DNA from: Candidatus Aerophobota bacterium
Lineage (GTDB): Bacteria > Aerophobota > Aerophobia > Aerophobales > B3-G15
DNA: 6,412 bases
Direction of reading: 5' to 3'
Assembly: GCA_030607765.1 (NCBI GenBank)
Contig: JAUWJJ010000069.1
Span: 1-6,412, forward strand
Positions 5,386-6,412 of this stretch are shown piece by piece (the first letter of the stretch is position 1; the number at the start of each line of letters is the position of its first letter). Both the position numbers and the translations under genes were made by a program. Below the pieces are notes generated by a model, which searched no databases, was not told where the DNA came from, and saw only the letters and a program-made list of their open reading frames with translations.

Positions 5386-5937
5386 TTATTGAAAAGGGGT
5401 TCTTATAATTCTAATTCTCCACAAAGGCCAATAGATAAGAAAAGCCTCCCCCACAATATTCTTCTCTGGAACAAATCCCCAAAAGCGGCTATCATCGCTG
5501 GAATCACGATTATCTCCCATCATAAACAAAGAACCAGGAGGAACCTTAATCGGACCATAATCATCACGGGGAAAACCAACTTCCCGGTTATCTCGATGAA
5601 TAACATAGGGCTCTTCTAGTCTCTTCTCATTTATAAAAACTTTTTTTCCTATAATTTGCACAACATCTCCGGGCAGACCAATTGTCCTTTTAACAAAATC
5701 TTTCTTAGGATTAAGGGGATATTTAAAAACAATTATATCTCCGCGCTTTACCCAATCTATATTATAAAAAAACTTGTAGGCCATAATACGATCATTTATG
5801 TCTAAATTGGGTTTCATAGAACCAGAAGGAATCCAGAAAGTCCCCACTATAAAGCTACGAATTAAAAAAGCAAGAAAAAGAGCAATTACTACAGTTTCAA
5901 CTGTTTCCTTTATCCCTGAAAGAACCTCTTTTTTCAT
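5386..5937 (-). CDS. lepB: Signal peptidase I
   Basis: Membrane-bound serine protease of 183 residues that removes signal peptides from exported proteins at the outer face of the cytoplasmic membrane. One N-terminal membrane segment (about residues 13-32, [17 protein letters not shown]) is followed by [10 protein letters not shown] with the catalytic Ser40. [12 protein letters not shown] holds the general base Lys83, and the last conserved box, [15 protein letters not shown], spans about 140-154. The single membrane anchor and short length resemble Gram-positive-type and many candidate-phylum enzymes rather than the longer two-anchor E. coli form. Its ATG overlaps the rplS stop codon (ATGA), with AGGA just upstream inside rplS, so the two are translationally coupled. 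Confidence 0.96.
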   Translation of the reverse strand: MKKEVLSGIKETVETVVIALFLAFLIRSFIVGTFWIPSGSMKPNLDINDRIMAYKFFYNIDWVKRGDIIVFKYPLNPKKDFVKRTIGLPGDVVQIIGKKVFINEKRLEEPYVIHRDNREVGFPRDDYGPIKVPPGSLFMMGDNRDSSDDSRFWGFVPEKNIVGEAFLIYWPLWRIRIIRTPFQ

Positions 5938-6254
5938 TTCCTAATTTTAGCCCTTAAATAAGTTAAATTAGCCCTTCTTACCTTACCTTTTTTAATTACA
6001 TCTATTTTTTTAACCAAAGGAGAGTGCAGAGGAAAAGTTCTCTCTACGCCAATACCAAAGGATATCTTCCTCACAGTAAAGGTCCCTCTAATTCCTCTTC
6101 CTCTTTTTTTAAGAACAACTCCCTCAAAAATTTGGGTTCTTTCCCTATCTCCTTCTTTAAAAATAAGATGAACAGCTACTGTATCCCCGGATCTAAAATC
6201 TGGTAGCTCATTTTTCTTAAATCTTTCCTCAATTTCTTTTATCTCACTATACAT
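5934..6254 (-). CDS. rplS: 50S ribosomal protein L19
   Basis: A 106-residue L19, slightly shorter than the usual ~115 because of a compact C-terminus. Recognisable blocks are [60 protein letters not shown] and the basic end [14 protein letters not shown]19 sits at the 30S-50S interface. ATG 6254-6252 is preceded by GAGGG (6266-6262) with 7-base spacing. The gene follows trmD by 36 bases and overlaps lepB by four bases, a common bacterial order. Confidence 0.97.
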   Translation of the reverse strand: MYSEIKEIEERFKKNELPDFRSGDTVAVHLIFKEGDRERTQIFEGVVLKKRGRGIRGTFTVRKISFGIGVERTFPLHSPLVKKIDVIKKGKVRRANLTYLRAKIRK

Positions 6255-6290
6255 TAATAATCCCTCGTTAGTTAGTTCTTCACTAAGTAT

Positions 6291-6412
6291 TCAATTGACC
6301 TTTAATTCTTTAAGCAATTCCTTATCTTCAGGAGTGAGCTCAGCCTCTTTTAACAAATCCGCTCTTTTTTTTAAAGTCTTCTCCAGCATCTTTTTTCTTC
6401 GCCATCGCTTAA
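6291..6412 (-). CDS. trmD: tRNA (guanine-N1)-methyltransferase TrmD, C-terminal end (partial)
   Basis: A minus-strand frame enters from the right edge (first full codon at 6410-6408) and ends at TGA 6293-6291, giving 39 residues. It contains WRRKKMLEKTLKKRADLLKE and then AELTPEDKELLKEL. TrmD proteins end with a closely similar helix (WRRK-x-L-x-(R/K)T-x(3)-RPDLL followed by a short LT-x-E/D-(D/E) tail), and trmD directly before rplS is the standard arrangement. TrmD makes m1G37 in tRNAs, preventing +1 frameshifting. The catalytic knot domain is outside the window. Confidence 0.85.
   Translation of the reverse strand, partial: KRWRRKKMLEKTLKKRADLLKEAELTPEDKELLKELKVN

Overview
The window looks like chromosomal DNA from an AT-rich bacterium. 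Gene starts carry ordinary Shine-Dalgarno sites, including one that matches the 16S 3' end over 11 bases. The genes are housekeeping and metabolic, and I see no phage, plasmid, IS or CRISPR material. The trmD-rplS-lepB-yraN order is widespread in bacteria and gives no precise placement. The low GC, the divergent GTP-type PEP carboxykinase and the degenerate octamer arrays would fit a poorly sampled, uncultured-type lineage, but that is inference.

Layout from left to right. Positions 1-212 hold the C-terminal end of a plus-strand HAD-family hydrolase. A convergent gap (213-341) follows, with a degenerate period-8 ACGCAT array. Positions 342-2808 are a minus-strand operon, read right to left: a two-CBS-domain protein, a CPA2-type cation/proton antiporter gene destroyed by an internal deletion and frameshift, and an intact paralogous antiporter. 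Positions 2809-3043 are the divergent control region. It holds back-to-back sigma70-type promoters whose -35 boxes physically overlap, a perfect 19-bp palindrome at the predicted plus-strand transcription start, and a GC-rich leader with competing hairpins. Positions 3044-4945 encode a 633-residue PEP carboxykinase of the GTP family. A second convergent gap (4946-5002) has the same period-8 array. Positions 5003-6412 are a compact minus-strand operon, trmD (3' end only), rplS, lepB and yraN, serving tRNA methylation, the ribosome, protein export and a small nuclease-fold protein.

How the genes may work together: the CBS protein is a plausible nucleotide-sensing partner of the antiporter encoded with it, linking ion and pH homeostasis to adenylate state. 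Its operon shares a -35 region with the PEP carboxykinase gene, so gluconeogenic or anaplerotic flux and ion transport may be transcribed in competition. The most unusual features are this shared control region, the matching octamer arrays at both convergent gene junctions, and the half-deleted antiporter copy retained inside an otherwise tidy operon.
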